Shown in pieces: positions 44,374-52,554 of a stretch of DNA of 64,000 nt. A program made the translations under genes and the position numbers. Under the pieces are notes generated by a model. That model had not been told where the DNA came from. It saw only the letters and a program-made list of their open reading frames with translations, and did not search any database. The stretch is from Streptomyces vietnamensis. GTDB lineage: Bacteria > Actinomycetota > Actinomycetes > Streptomycetales > Streptomycetaceae. Within the stretch, counting starts at the first letter, position 1. The number at the start of each line of letters is the position of its first letter. The DNA is taken from NCBI RefSeq assembly GCF_000830005.1, contig NZ_CP010407.1, positions 6,894,001-6,958,000 on the forward strand, in the 5' to 3' direction.

Positions 44374-45705
44374 TCAGTTCCTGTCCGTTCCGGTGGATTC
44401 TCCTTGGCTTGTGCCCTGGATGGTGCCTTGATCTTGAGTGCTCTCCCTCAGGAGTCCGCTCAGCCCCTGCTCGACGGCCAGTCGCGTGGTACTGGCCGAG
44501 TCGGGCCATAGGTGGCTGTACGTGTCGAGAGTGATCGCCGCCGACGAGTGGCCGAGCCGCTTCTGTACGACCTTGACCGACTCCCCGTGCTTGATCAACA
44601 GGGAGGCGTACGTGTGGCGGAGCGTGTGCAGCGTGGTCCCCGCCGGGATCTGTTCCTCACCCTGGTCGGCAAGGATCTTGTTTGCGTCGATCACCATCTT
44701 CCGCCACGTGCGAGACCACGGCGAGCGCTGCACCGGCTCACCTGATGCCGTCGTGAAGACCAGCCGCACATTGCGCTCCCGCCGGTTGCCGTCGGTCGTG
44801 TCGGTCATGATCTGGGAACGTGCTGGGAACTCCTCCAGGTGGGCGCTCAGAGCGTCGGTGACGGCCGTCGGCACCGGCACCACCCGGCGGCTACTGGAGG
44901 ACTTCACGGGGGCAATGTGGACCCCCTTGCCGTCGATCACGGACACCTGCTGCCGTACTTCGATCTCCCCGTCCCGGATGTGCCGGGGCTCCAGGCCGAA
45001 CAGCTCGCCCTGCCGGAGTCCTGAAGCGGCCGTCAGCAGGATCGCGGCCCGGTGCCTGGAGGGTGCGGCAACAAGCAGAGCGGACACCTGGGCGGTCGAC
45101 AGCGGGACGACTTCCTTCGCCGTCTTGGACGGGAGCCGGACACGGTCCGCCCGCCCCCTGGAGTCGCACGGGCTCACCGGGATGTATTCGCCGACAACCC
45201 ACGCGAACACGGCCCTGAGCGTCCCGTACACCACCTCCAGAGTGGAGGGGGCGAGAATGCCGGCCCGCTCGGTCACCCACTCCTGAACGTCTGTCTTGCG
45301 GACGGCCCCGATCTCCCGGTCTCCGAACGTCGGCAGGATGTGACGCTTCAGGGCCCGGTCGACGTTGGCCACGGTCGACGGCCGGTGCTGCACCCCGTTG
45401 GCGGCCTGCCACTTCTCGGCGACCTCCCGGAACGTCGTCTGCCGAGTGACCGGGTTGATGTAACTCCCGTCATCCATAGAAGTCTTGAGCTCTGCTGCGT
45501 AGCGCTGGGCGTCCGGTTTCCGCTTGAACAGCTTCTTCCGTTGTTTCCCCTGGGGGTCCCTCCAGCGGACCGCCCAGCGGAGCTCGGTCCCATGATCGGC
45601 CGCCGTGTACGGGTAGTCCCGGGTACCGCACTTGCATGGCTTGTCGCCGTCGGCGGCTGGGGTCCGGCGGTGCCACCGGTCGGCTATCTGTACTGCTCTG
45701 CTCAC
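44374..45705 (-). CDS. Tyrosine site-specific integrase
   Basis: 443 residues from a GTG at 45705 with GAGGGAGC upstream. An AP2-like arm-binding N-terminus (LRWAVRWRDPQGKQRKKLFKRKPDAQRYAAEL), a SAM-like core-binding domain (TFREVAEKWQAANG), and a catalytic domain with all key residues: Arg in TAASGLRQGELFGL, HxxR in TLHTLRHTYASLL, His in KRLGHSSAAITL and the Tyr nucleophile in TLDTYSHLW. It recombines the att sites in the ligase gene. Its stop is 51 bases from the ligase start, as usual for integrases next to their att site. Confidence 0.95.
   Translation of the reverse strand: MSRAVQIADRWHRRTPAADGDKPCKCGTRDYPYTAADHGTELRWAVRWRDPQGKQRKKLFKRKPDAQRYAAELKTSMDDGSYINPVTRQTTFREVAEKWQAANGVQHRPSTVANVDRALKRHILPTFGDREIGAVRKTDVQEWVTERAGILAPSTLEVVYGTLRAVFAWVVGEYIPVSPCDSRGRADRVRLPSKTAKEVVPLSTAQVSALLVAAPSRHRAAILLTAASGLRQGELFGLEPRHIRDGEIEVRQQVSVIDGKGVHIAPVKSSSSRRVVPVPTAVTDALSAHLEEFPARSQIMTDTTDGNRRERNVRLVFTTASGEPVQRSPWSRTWRKMVIDANKILADQGEEQIPAGTTLHTLRHTYASLLIKHGESVKVVQKRLGHSSAAITLDTYSHLWPDSASTTRLAVEQGLSGLLRESTQDQGTIQGTSQGESTGTDRN
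44411..44431 (+). promoter_or_regulatory. Candidate integrase arm-type site, left
   Basis: GTGCCCTGGAT followed by GGTGCCTTGAT, two imperfect copies of GTGCCYTGRT, within the 3' end of int. The same doublet in the same orientation recurs at 61833-61852 near attR. The position flanking both att cores fits integrase arm-binding sites. Confidence 0.45.
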
Positions 45706-46389
45706 TCTGCTGCTCCCTCGATGCGGGCACAGTGTGGCTCTGTCAAGTGTGACATGCGCCCATGTATGGGCGGATTTCGGGTGTTGTGGCTTAACTTCAA
45801 CGTCGACGAGTTCAGGCTCGGGAGCAGGGGCAAGGTCGACAACAAGAAGACCCTCGACGAGCACAACGTGAACATCGAAGATCACCTTCACCCGCGACGG
45901 GCGCTGGCGCGACGTCGTCTCGTGCACCTTCGACGGCGCACAATGCCCGAGTGCGACAACGTGACCGACTGGTCACCCACGACAAGGCTGGCGAGCGCAC
46001 TCTTGAAGGTCTGCTCGTCGCGCAATGCCGCCTGCACGAGGATGGAATCGCGGGCGACGTCTACCTCTACAAGAACAACACCGATTGCGTCGTCGATGTC
46101 GTCATCATCAACATCGACGACGAGAATCAGGTGCTCATCATCGACAAGTTCCACGTTGTCAACGAGTTGCATGGTTGCCCTCTCAGGGTGGCGGCCCACC
46201 TCTTGCTGCCCCTTCATCAGGCGCGCAAAGTCGCTTCTCGGTAATTCGTCACCCCTGTGCGTGCCCCTTGCGTGTAATCTGCTACCCCCTCGTATGCCGC
46301 TTACGGCATGTGGTGTTTGGGTTTCAGTAACCACCCGCTGTGCTGTCCTTAGTCCACGAACAGCAGCAACGCGAGAGGAACGCCTCGGA
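45706..46389. other. Divergent control region between integrase and excisionase
   Basis: About 684 bases. Near the integrase start are two small palindromes: TGTCA-AGTG-TGACA (45741-45754) and CGCCCAT-GT-ATGGGCG (45757-45772), candidate operators for int. The rest holds only weak coding (see 45951) and is clearly less GC-rich than the chromosome. Confidence 0.55.
45951..46244 (+). CDS. Doubtful hypothetical open frame
   Basis: 97 residues from GTG with no ribosome site. The stretch [39 protein letters not shown] reads like a beta-rich domain, but the opposite strand is also open here. Could be a decayed gene: a +1 frame just upstream reads [19 protein letters not shown] before a stop. No family recognised. 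Confidence 0.25.
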   Translation: MRQRDRLVTHDKAGERTLEGLLVAQCRLHEDGIAGDVYLYKNNTDCVVDVVIINIDDENQVLIIDKFHVVNELHGCPLRVAAHLLLPLHQARKVASR

Positions 46390-46584
46390 ATGCACAACGA
46401 CGAAAGGCAGCGACTCAGTATTGCTGATCTCGCCGAACGGTATGGGGTCAGTATCGCCACCATCCACGCGTGGAACTACCAGCGGAGCGGACCTCGGCGT
46501 ATGCGCCTTGGTAAGCGTGTTTTCTACCGCCTCGACGACGTGCTCGCCTGGGAAGAGGCGCACATGATCCGCGACGACATCTGA
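46390..46584 (+). CDS. Excisionase (MerR-like HTH, Xis)
   Basis: 64 residues, ATG at 46390. A helix_17/AlpA-type winged helix: LSIADLAERYGVSIATIHAWNYQRSGPRRMRLGKRVFYRLDDVLAWEEA. Proteins of this size and motif beside a tyrosine integrase act as recombination directionality factors or as AlpA-type activators. First gene of a rightward run (46390-48258) divergent from int, the usual layout of an excision/replication module. Confidence 0.88.
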   Translation: MHNDERQRLSIADLAERYGVSIATIHAWNYQRSGPRRMRLGKRVFYRLDDVLAWEEAHMIRDDI

Positions 46585-46597
46585 GGAGTATACGGAA

Positions 46598-46846
46598 ATG
46601 GTCGAAGAGAACTCGTGGACGGCGGCACTGGAAACGGCTACCGCGTACGAGTGCGGACACTGTGCTGGCCAGGTCAATAGCATCCGAGAAGAGGGCAGGG
46701 TCACGCACCTCCATGTGAATCATGAGGAGAGTTGCTCCGTGCTCATTGGGGTTGTCTCGGGCGCTGCGGACTCCCTGCGGCCGGTGATGGCGGAAAGGGC
46801 GGAAGCCAATGTTCTTTTCTCCGGCCCGAAGGGCGGGGAGGACTGA
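46598..46846 (+). CDS. Small Cys/His protein of the replication module
   Basis: 82 residues, 13 bases after xis, with GAGGAGT upstream of the ATG. ECGHCAGQVNSI and THLHVNHEESC give a C-x2-C and H-x3-H-x3-C arrangement that could bind zinc. Its TGA overlaps the ATG of the ATPase gene (TGATG), implying coupling. No named family. Confidence 0.7.
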   Translation: MVEENSWTAALETATAYECGHCAGQVNSIREEGRVTHLHVNHEESCSVLIGVVSGAADSLRPVMAERAEANVLFSGPKGGED

Positions 46847-48258
46847 TGGCCACCGCAGGAAGTGAGGTGCGTGCGCCTATCTTCAGCCAGCCAGCTTCCG
46901 TCTTCCACGGTGACAGCGCCGGCTCCGGTGTCGGCGACTACGGCGGCCTCACCCCCGGCGTCTACTTCGCCTGTGTCGATCACTGCGCCCGGATGGCTGA
47001 TACCGAGAAGCGTCAGGAGTGGGCCCAGGCCCAGTTTCGCGACGGCAGCCAGTACCAGACGTTCATGAAGCTGGTCATCCAGCGGCGCGAGAGTGAGAGG
47101 GAGGACCAGGCAGCTTCCCGTGAGAGCGCCATTCGGCACGAGATCGAGCGGCTTGACATCCTGGACGAGGCGAGGCGCCGCTGGCATACCCAGGGCTGCG
47201 TCCCGTCGTGGGGCCAGATCGACCCCGCCGAGGCCCTGGAGGCCGCCAGGACACCCCGTGAGCCTGAAGCCGGGCGGTTCCAGGGGGAGCCCTCCCACGG
47301 CGTGTTCTACGCCGGATGCGTCAACGGCGTGCACGGCGAGTCCGAGTCCGGCAAGAGCTGGCTGACGCTGTATGTGACCGCCCAGGAGCTCGTGGCCGGG
47401 CATGTCGTTGCGTACGTGGACTACGAAGATGACGAGGGGTCGGTGTACCGGCGCCTCAGGCTGCTGGGCGTGTCCGAGACCTTGCTGCTGCAGAACCAGT
47501 TCCGCTACCACCGGCCGAACGGGCCGATGACCGAAGCGGAAAAGATCATATTCATGAAGTCGGCTGAGGGCGCCGACACCGTGATCTTTGATGGCGTGAC
47601 CGAGGGGATGACGCTAGAGGGGCTGGACGGCCGCCTGGAAAAGGACGTGGCTGCATGGCATGGCAAGGTCACCAAGGACCTCGCCCACGCGGGCAAGTGC
47701 GTCGTCGTCGTCGATCACGTGCCGCACGGCGGGAACCGCGCCATCGGCAGCCAGCACAAGAAAGCGGGCCTCACCGGCGTCTCGTATCTGGCCGAGCCCG
47801 TGCAGCCGGTCGGCACGGGCCGGCGTGGCGTGCTGCGGCTGCGAGTGGAGAAGGACCGGCACGCGAGCGTCCGGCGCGAAGCCGCTCCCGGTGACCGGCC
47901 GCAGTGGCGCGGTGACCTGGTCATCGACTTCTCCGAGGTGCAGCCCCATGTGGCCCTCTTCCCGGCATCGCCCAGGGATGAGGGCTGTCCAAAGCCGGTG
48001 CCGAAGCTGAGCGAAGCCCAGCTCACGTACCTGCGGGCCCTGGCCGAGTACGCAGCGCTCGGCGCCTCGGGGACGACCATCGGCAGGGACACGGACAAGG
48101 CCAGGTCGGTTGCCGAGAAAGCGATGGTACGGCTGGGCAGGCTTGGGTGCGTCGCGAAGATCGGGACGACCAGTCGTTTCGCGATCACTGAGCTGGGCGC
48201 TAGGGCCCTTGCCGAGGCCGAGCAGACCTCCGGGACCGACCAGGAGGCCTCGGAATGA
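46846..48258 (+). CDS. RecA/RepA-like AAA ATPase
   Basis: 470 residues. Walker A GESESGKSW (164-172), acidic motif VAYVDYEDDEGSVYRRL just after it, Walker B DTVIFDGVTEGM (244-255), and CVVVVDHVPHGG with sensor-like residues before SQHKKAGLTGVSYL. This order is that of RepA/RSF1010-type hexameric helicases and primase-linked ATPases. The last ~85 residues look like a winged helix (LSEAQLTYLRALAEYAALGASG). Helically phased repeats directly downstream suggest it is the replication initiator-helicase of the element. Confidence 0.82.
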   Translation: MATAGSEVRAPIFSQPASVFHGDSAGSGVGDYGGLTPGVYFACVDHCARMADTEKRQEWAQAQFRDGSQYQTFMKLVIQRRESEREDQAASRESAIRHEIERLDILDEARRRWHTQGCVPSWGQIDPAEALEAARTPREPEAGRFQGEPSHGVFYAGCVNGVHGESESGKSWLTLYVTAQELVAGHVVAYVDYEDDEGSVYRRLRLLGVSETLLLQNQFRYHRPNGPMTEAEKIIFMKSAEGADTVIFDGVTEGMTLEGLDGRLEKDVAAWHGKVTKDLAHAGKCVVVVDHVPHGGNRAIGSQHKKAGLTGVSYLAEPVQPVGTGRRGVLRLRVEKDRHASVRREAAPGDRPQWRGDLVIDFSEVQPHVALFPASPRDEGCPKPVPKLSEAQLTYLRALAEYAALGASGTTIGRDTDKARSVAEKAMVRLGRLGCVAKIGTTSRFAITELGARALAEAEQTSGTDQEASE

Positions 48259-48270
48259 AGATCGAGACGA

Positions 48271-48424
48271 GGGTGCGCCGGAGGGTGCGGCGTACCCTCG
48301 TCTGCATCTTCGTTCCCGCACACGGCGCACCCCGAGACGCACCCCATCTGACCTGCAATGCACCCCTGACGCACCCTCAGTGCACCTCAGGTTAACCCCA
48401 GACGCACCCTCCCTCTGGGGGTGC
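48271..48424. repeat. Phased GCACCC repeats, candidate origin or operator
   Basis: GCACCC (or GCACCT) starts at 48327, 48339, 48360, 48371, 48382 and 48404; steps of 12, 21, 11, 11 and 22 are close to whole helical turns. Three copies extend to GACGCACCC (48336, 48368, 48401). The inverse GGGTGC occurs at 48271, 48283 and 48419. No gene uses this stretch. The position right behind the ATPase gene resembles iteron origins. Confidence 0.6.
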
Positions 48425-48499
48425 ACGTAGTGCCCCAGGGGGAGGGGTGTAAAGGCTACTGAGAATCAGGGCGAATCCCTCAACGGAAGGAGAGAGATC

Positions 48500-48535
48500 A
48501 TGGACGAGGCCAACTACGGTGGCATGGATGAATGA
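48500..48535 (+). CDS. Eleven-codon leader open frame
   Basis: MDEANYGGMDE with an excellent ribosome site (GGAAGGAGAGAGATC before the ATG). It ends 6 bases before the ATG of the next gene, which has no ribosome site of its own, so it probably feeds ribosomes to that gene or acts as a regulatory leader. Confidence 0.45.
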   Translation: MDEANYGGMDE

Positions 48536-48541
48536 TCGACC

Positions 48542-48790
48542 ATGGCCCGGTTCAAGGTGAAGACGATCATCGCGAATGTGTGGGCCGCCATGGAGGAAGG
48601 GTACCGCCAGCAGCTTTGCGCCCAGGGCGTGTCCATCAGCGACATAGGAACAAGGCGGCGCTGCGAAGGAAAGGCCATCGTCCTCGCATGGGCGGGAGTT
48701 GATATCGCCGTCGTCGAGAAGACCCCGACGCGAGAAGGTATCCCGCTCGAACGGTGGCGTGCTCTGCCCGACTCGCTCGGCGAAGGGTAG
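48542..48790 (+). CDS. Small hypothetical protein, element-encoded
   Basis: 82 residues (MARFKVKTIIANVWAAMEEG), soluble, mixed charge, ending RWRALPDSLGEG. No Shine-Dalgarno of its own; the leader open frame just upstream likely drives it. No family recognised. From 48791 to 49085 I see no convincing gene. Confidence 0.55.
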   Translation: MARFKVKTIIANVWAAMEEGYRQQLCAQGVSISDIGTRRRCEGKAIVLAWAGVDIAVVEKTPTREGIPLERWRALPDSLGEG

Positions 48791-49085
48791 GAAGAGTTCT
48801 GCGGTGAAACCACTGCTGAGCTGTGATCGCGAACGGCTTCAGCAACTGTCTGTGCGTAGCCAACCTCTCGTGAGCCTGCCGACGCAGATCCTATGGCTCA
48901 CCCTCGGTCTGACCTGTACTTGCTGCGCACCATCGGTGCACACCGTTCGCAGCCAAGGCCAGTGAATGGCCAATGGCTCTGGCGCTGTCCGCTTCGGTCG
49001 ATGGCATGCGCAGCAGCAACGTCACCTCTCACGTGGTGCACTCGCCCTGAAGATGACCTCGTAGTTCGACTCTGTTACTGATCTT

Positions 49086-49370
49086 GTGACGACCTGGATC
49101 CCGTTCGATCACACTAGATACGTTGTCACCATGCCTCTCGAACCGCGCAGCTGTGAAGAGCTTGTCACTTTCCTACGTGACCTGCATAAAGAGTTCCGTT
49201 CCCACGGGCATGAGTGGGAGAACAACACCCTGGACGACTTCCTCGAAGCGCTTGCCGCATGGGTCCACGACTCCCCAGGTGTGTACCACTACGCCGGAGA
49301 GCAGATTCCACCCGATGGAGACTGGACCTTCATGGCCCGAGCTCTTCACGCAGCCACCATCTACGAGTAG
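49086..49370 (+). CDS. DUF7660-like small protein
   Basis: 94 residues from GTG; an ATG at 49131 (MPLEPRSCEELV) is an alternative. The core SCEELVTFLRDLHKEF, LDDFLEALAAWVHDSPGVYHYAG and DWTFMARALHAATIYE matches a small alpha-helical family that is frequent in polymorphic toxin/immunity and mobile regions. Role unknown. Confidence 0.7.
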   Translation: MTTWIPFDHTRYVVTMPLEPRSCEELVTFLRDLHKEFRSHGHEWENNTLDDFLEALAAWVHDSPGVYHYAGEQIPPDGDWTFMARALHAATIYE

Positions 49371-49598
49371 AGCGGCGCTCCGCACTTACTCCAGTGCGTC
49401 ACACGATCAGCCCAGCCAGGCCAACCACAGAGCTCACGACCGACGCTCGCCACTCGTCCATGGCGTCAGGGCTTCGGCGTAGTCAACCCTGGTCCGGTTT
49501 GTGACGGTTCGTTGACTGGTGGGCGTCCCGGAGACAGGGCAGGCACGGATTTCCAAGATCATGGAGTTCTCTACGCCCCGTGACCTGCCTGGAAGGTT

Positions 49599-50710
49599 GT
49601 GCCTGTCGACGCATCATTGCCGATTCCGCCTGCCCTTGACCAGCTCCGCGAACATCCCGGCGTCGGGCCCGGGGAGGTGGCGGGCCTGCTGGAACGGCTG
49701 GCCGAGGGGCCGGACCCACGGGACCCTCGCGGTGTGCGGCACGCGTTCGCCGTTGTCCTGGCCCTGGCCGCGTGCGCGGTGCTGGCGGGGGCGACTTCGC
49801 TGCTGGCGGTCGGCGAGTGGATCGCGGACGCGCCGCCCCAGGTGCTGGAACGGCTCGGTGTGCGCCCTGATCCGGTGCTGCCCAGGCGGCTGGTGCCGGC
49901 TGAGACGACGGTGCGCCGCCGGCTCCGGGCTGCGCTGACTGTCCGTGGACGGCAAGTCCCTGCGCGGCGCGGCCAGGGCGAGGGGACGGAAGATCCACCT
50001 TCTTGCGGCGGTGGAGCACAACACCGGCCTGGTCCTGGCCCAGCTCGACGTCGGCGAGAAAACCGGCGAGACCACCTGCTCCCAGCCGCTGCTGGACACC
50101 GTCGCCGACCCAGTTGGGACGGTCGTCTCCAGCGACGCACTGCATCCCCAGCGCGAGCACGCCGGCTACCTGCTGGGCCGCCGAGCCCACTACATTGCGA
50201 TCGTCAAGGGCAATCAGAAGAAACTGCGCAAGCAGCTGAAGTCCCCTCCCTGGAAGGGCATCCCGCTCCAGAGCCGCACGTGCGGCAGCGACCATGGCCG
50301 CGCGGAGATCCACCGAATCAAGGTCGCCACCGTGAACAACCTGCTCTTTCCCGGAGCCTGCCAGGCCGTCCAGATCAAGCGCCGCCACACCGACCGCAAG
50401 ACCGGCAAGACCACCATCACCACCGTCTACGCGGTGACCAGCCCGACCGCCGAGCAGGCCGCCCCCCGCCCGGCTCGCACAGCTGGTCCGGGACCACTGG
50501 AAGATCGAGGCCCTGCGCCACGTCCGCGACACCACCTTCGCCGAGGACGCCTCCCAATTGCGGACAGGCAATGCACCCCGGGCGATGGCGACCTGGCGCA
50601 ATCTCGCCATCGGCGCCATGCGCCTGGGCGGCGTCAAGAACATGGCCGCCGGCCTCCGCCGCAACGCACGCAACACCTGCCGACTCCTCGCGTTCCTCGG
50701 CCTCGCATGA
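49599..50710 (+). pseudogene. ISAs1-family transposase, frameshifted
   Basis: Three frames are needed. 49599 to about 49940 encodes the N-terminal associated domain (EVAGLLERLAEGPDPRDPRGVRHAFAVVLALA). From about 49945 it is [28 protein letters not shown] through [24 protein letters not shown]. After a poly-C run near 50462 the last segment reads [20 protein letters not shown] to LLAFLGLA with TGA at 50710. Together they give a full-length DDE transposase with two frame breaks, so it is inactive unless these are assembly errors. Confidence 0.85.
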
Positions 50711-50783
50711 TCACAAACCGGACGTCATCCAGTCTTTGCCGAAGCCTTGGGTCCGACGCCTGAGGTTCATCTACTCTGTCGTC

Positions 50784-50960
50784 ATGGCATGCAGGGTATG
50801 TGGACTCGGTGGGCATAACAATCGCACATGTCCGGGTGAACACCCCACGTGTCCGAACTGTGGTAAGCCGACAGCCAACATGAGCGACTACTCCGAGCGA
50901 CACGACAGCGATTACTGCTCTCCGTTTACCTCCTCCGATTGCTGGGGTGACGCGCGGTGA
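50784..50960 (+). CDS. CCHC zinc-knuckle protein, IS passenger
   Basis: 58 residues beginning MACRVCGLGGHNNRTC. Residues 3-16 are a textbook zinc knuckle, C-x2-C-x4-H-x4-C, followed by CPNC (23-26) and a Tyr/Ser/Asp-rich end. In retroviral Gag and eukaryotic proteins this motif binds single-stranded nucleic acid; it is rare as a stand-alone bacterial protein. Its TGA overlaps the GTG of the next gene. Lies inside the ISAs1-like unit. Confidence 0.65.
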   Translation: MACRVCGLGGHNNRTCPGEHPTCPNCGKPTANMSDYSERHDSDYCSPFTSSDCWGDAR

Positions 50961-51133
50961 CAGTGCTTGTCTGTGCAGGGTGTGACGATCCCGTCGAGAA
51001 CGCGACTGACTGGGACGACCAGTCTCAGATGTGCAGCGCTTGTTATGAAGTCAGCGGCGGCCCCACGTACTGCTGCGGCGTAATGTACGACGATGGCGAA
51101 GACGCCTGTAGGAGTTGCGGCGACCCGCTTTAA
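50957..51133 (+). CDS. Second cysteine-rich zinc-ribbon-like protein, IS passenger
   Basis: 58 residues from GTG (VTVLVCAGCDDPVENATDWD), with a 4-base overlap (GTGA) to the zinc-knuckle gene. Four Cys pairs: CAGC, CSAC, YCC and CRSC, which fits a treble-clef or double zinc ribbon. Strong hairpin 19 bases after the stop. Too short to place in a family; co-translation with the zinc knuckle suggests a joint role. Confidence 0.6.
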   Translation: MTVLVCAGCDDPVENATDWDDQSQMCSACYEVSGGPTYCCGVMYDDGEDACRSCGDPL

Positions 51134-51152
51134 GGGACCGTTGTGCTCCAAC

Positions 51153-51178
51153 GTTGCGTCGCGGGCTTGCGACGCAAC
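51153..51178 (+). terminator. Terminator of the zinc-protein pair
   Basis: GTTGCGTCGC and GCGACGCAAC, perfect 10-bp arms around GGGCTT, 19 bases after the stop at 51133. It ends within the transposase-tail remnant. Confidence 0.65.
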
Positions 51179-51261
51179 GCCCGCGATCCCCGATGGCCCC
51201 TCGCACTCCTCGGCCTCGGATGATCACAAACCGGACGCAACGCGACTACGCCGAGGCCCTG
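51171..51261. mobile_element. Remnant of a second ISAs1-type right end
   Basis: Reads RNARDPRWPLALLGLG then TGA, parallel to [16 protein letters not shown] at the end of the transposase, followed by TCACAAACCGGA and a better-conserved outer end than the inner one. It provides the functional right end of the unit. The stretch 51272-51471 holds no convincing gene. Confidence 0.75.
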
Positions 51262-51471
51262 TCCATGGCGTTGGTGTGTCGTGGCCGCGGCACGCTTTGG
51301 CGTCGCGGCGGCGACGATGGCGGCAACCGTCACCGTCACCGCCGGCGGACCCCTGCACCCGGCCCTCGGCAATACACGGCGACGGTGACACCTACACCCA
51401 CGGACGCCCGTGTCAGGAGGGGTAGGGGTGTCGACGCAAATCGCAGATAAGCGGTTGACCCGGCCCGGATA

Positions 51472-51723
51472 GTGACAACCCGCGAGACCACCAGCATCGT
51501 CGTCCCGCCGTTCATCGCCGAGCCCCTCGCCACGGTGTGCGCATCGGGCAACCATCACGGCCTGGTCGAGCCCACCCTGCGCGTCGAGGACTGCGGCTTC
51601 CGGATGCTCCAGGCGCACAAGTACGCGTCGGCGATGGCGTTCCTCGGCGCGTACCGGTGGGGGCTCGAAACGGGACCGGGTACGGATGGTGGGCAACGCC
51701 GTCCCGTGCAACATGGCGCGTGA
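51472..51723 (+). CDS. Hypothetical protein
   Basis: 83 residues from GTG (VTTRETTSIVVPPFIAEPLA). Includes CASGNHHGLVEPTLRVEDCGFRMLQAHKYASAMAFLGAYRWG, which reads like real coding, and a glycine-rich end. TTGACC occurs 20 bases upstream. No family recognised. Confidence 0.45.
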   Translation: MTTRETTSIVVPPFIAEPLATVCASGNHHGLVEPTLRVEDCGFRMLQAHKYASAMAFLGAYRWGLETGPGTDGGQRRPVQHGA

Positions 51724-51756
51724 CCTAGTCGCGTGCGGCGTCGAATCGATCGGCCC

Positions 51757-51912
51757 GTGAAGCCCCGTATCAGCGGCGTCGCGTTCCAGGGCAGGTGGCG
51801 GTACGTGGCCACCTGCCCCTGCGGCTGGTCCTACGGCCGCGGGGACGCCGACTGGGCGTTCATCGTCACTATCGCCGTCGCCCACGGCTGGCTGAAGGAG
51901 GGAGCACGGTGA
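51757..51912 (+). CDS. 51-residue hypothetical protein with CPC motif
   Basis: GTG start (VKPRISGVAFQGRWRYVATC), then PCGWSYGRGDADWAFIVTIAVAHGWLKEGAR. Small proteins with an ATCPCGW motif recur in actinobacterial mobile elements. Its TGA overlaps a GTG at 51909 (GTGA) that begins VKIRERLPKILERQD, so a downstream partner once existed; that frame is now overlain by the opposite-strand acetyltransferase gene. Confidence 0.5.
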   Translation: MKPRISGVAFQGRWRYVATCPCGWSYGRGDADWAFIVTIAVAHGWLKEGAR

Positions 51913-51926
51913 AGATCCGCGAGAGA

Positions 51927-52484
51927 CTACCCAAGATCCTTGAACGCCAGGATGTGGCCGGAGTCGCCGTCGCTGACGGGCAAGATCATGCCGCCTATCT
52001 CCAGGTCGAACTCAGCTCGGGCCTCAATGATCTGGTAGCCCTGCTTGGCATACCAGGAGGCGAGATCGGGATCCTTCTCCGGGAAGCTGAGGGACAGCTT
52101 GGCAGCGCCCCGCGCACGGGCAATGGTTTCGAACTCCTCCATGAGCGCCCTGCCGATGCCCTGACGCCGATGGGCGGGGTCCACGGCGACGATCTCGACG
52201 CTCACCAATTGCTGAGCGACAGTCACCAACTGTATGGGCGAGAAGGCAAAACGTTCAAGGAGATCAATCGGAGGCTGGGCAAGCAACATGCCGACGCGCT
52301 GATCCTCGCTTTCGCATATCAGCACGTCGATGGGGCCGTAGGCGTGGCGAATCTCTCCGTTGTTCCTCTCGACCCCATCTGCCAGCGCGTTCGCCATGGC
52401 GGCGTCGTCGAAGGCCAGCGGCATCAGGCGGCGGATGGTGTCGCCGTCCCCGGTTCGGGCGGGGCGGATGACGTGCGTGGTCAC
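51927..52484 (-). CDS. GNAT-family N-acetyltransferase
   Basis: 185 residues. GNAT fold with acetyl-CoA loop VAVDPAHRRQGIGRALMEEF (R/Q-x-x-G-x-G/A) and the later LSFPEKDPDLASWYAKQGYQII. Acetylates an unknown amine. It is the only minus-strand gene between 46.4 and 52.8 kb apart from the split lipoprotein tail, and it interrupts the GTG-started frame at 51909, so it looks like a later insertion of a cargo gene. Confidence 0.88.
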   Translation of the reverse strand: MTTHVIRPARTGDGDTIRRLMPLAFDDAAMANALADGVERNNGEIRHAYGPIDVLICESEDQRVGMLLAQPPIDLLERFAFSPIQLVTVAQQLVSVEIVAVDPAHRRQGIGRALMEEFETIARARGAAKLSLSFPEKDPDLASWYAKQGYQIIEARAEFDLEIGGMILPVSDGDSGHILAFKDLG

Positions 52485-52554
52485 AGAGTTCCCCTCAGAT
52501 CAAGCCGCGCGGTGTGCCCTCTGAGGATATTCGTGGACTGGACGGAGGTCACCG

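Larger units (their letters stand above)
49457..51271. mobile_element. ISAs1-like transposing unit with passenger genes and 10-bp target duplication
   Basis: Unit 49467-51261, flanked by the identical 10-mer TCCATGGCGT at 49457-49466 and 51262-51271. The left end (38 bp: CAGGGCTTCGGCGTAGTC, 8 variable bases, TCCGGTTTGTGA) is matched in inverted form at 51224-51261. A second, more diverged right end sits inside at 50711-50749. Between the inner and outer right ends lie two zinc-type genes with a terminator. The 10-bp duplication shows the whole 1.8-kb unit moved together. Confidence 0.85.

Noticed and set aside
48804..49081. Small open frames between the 82-codon gene and the DUF7660-like gene
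   Set aside because: No ribosome sites, two overlapping frames compete, and no recognisable motif.
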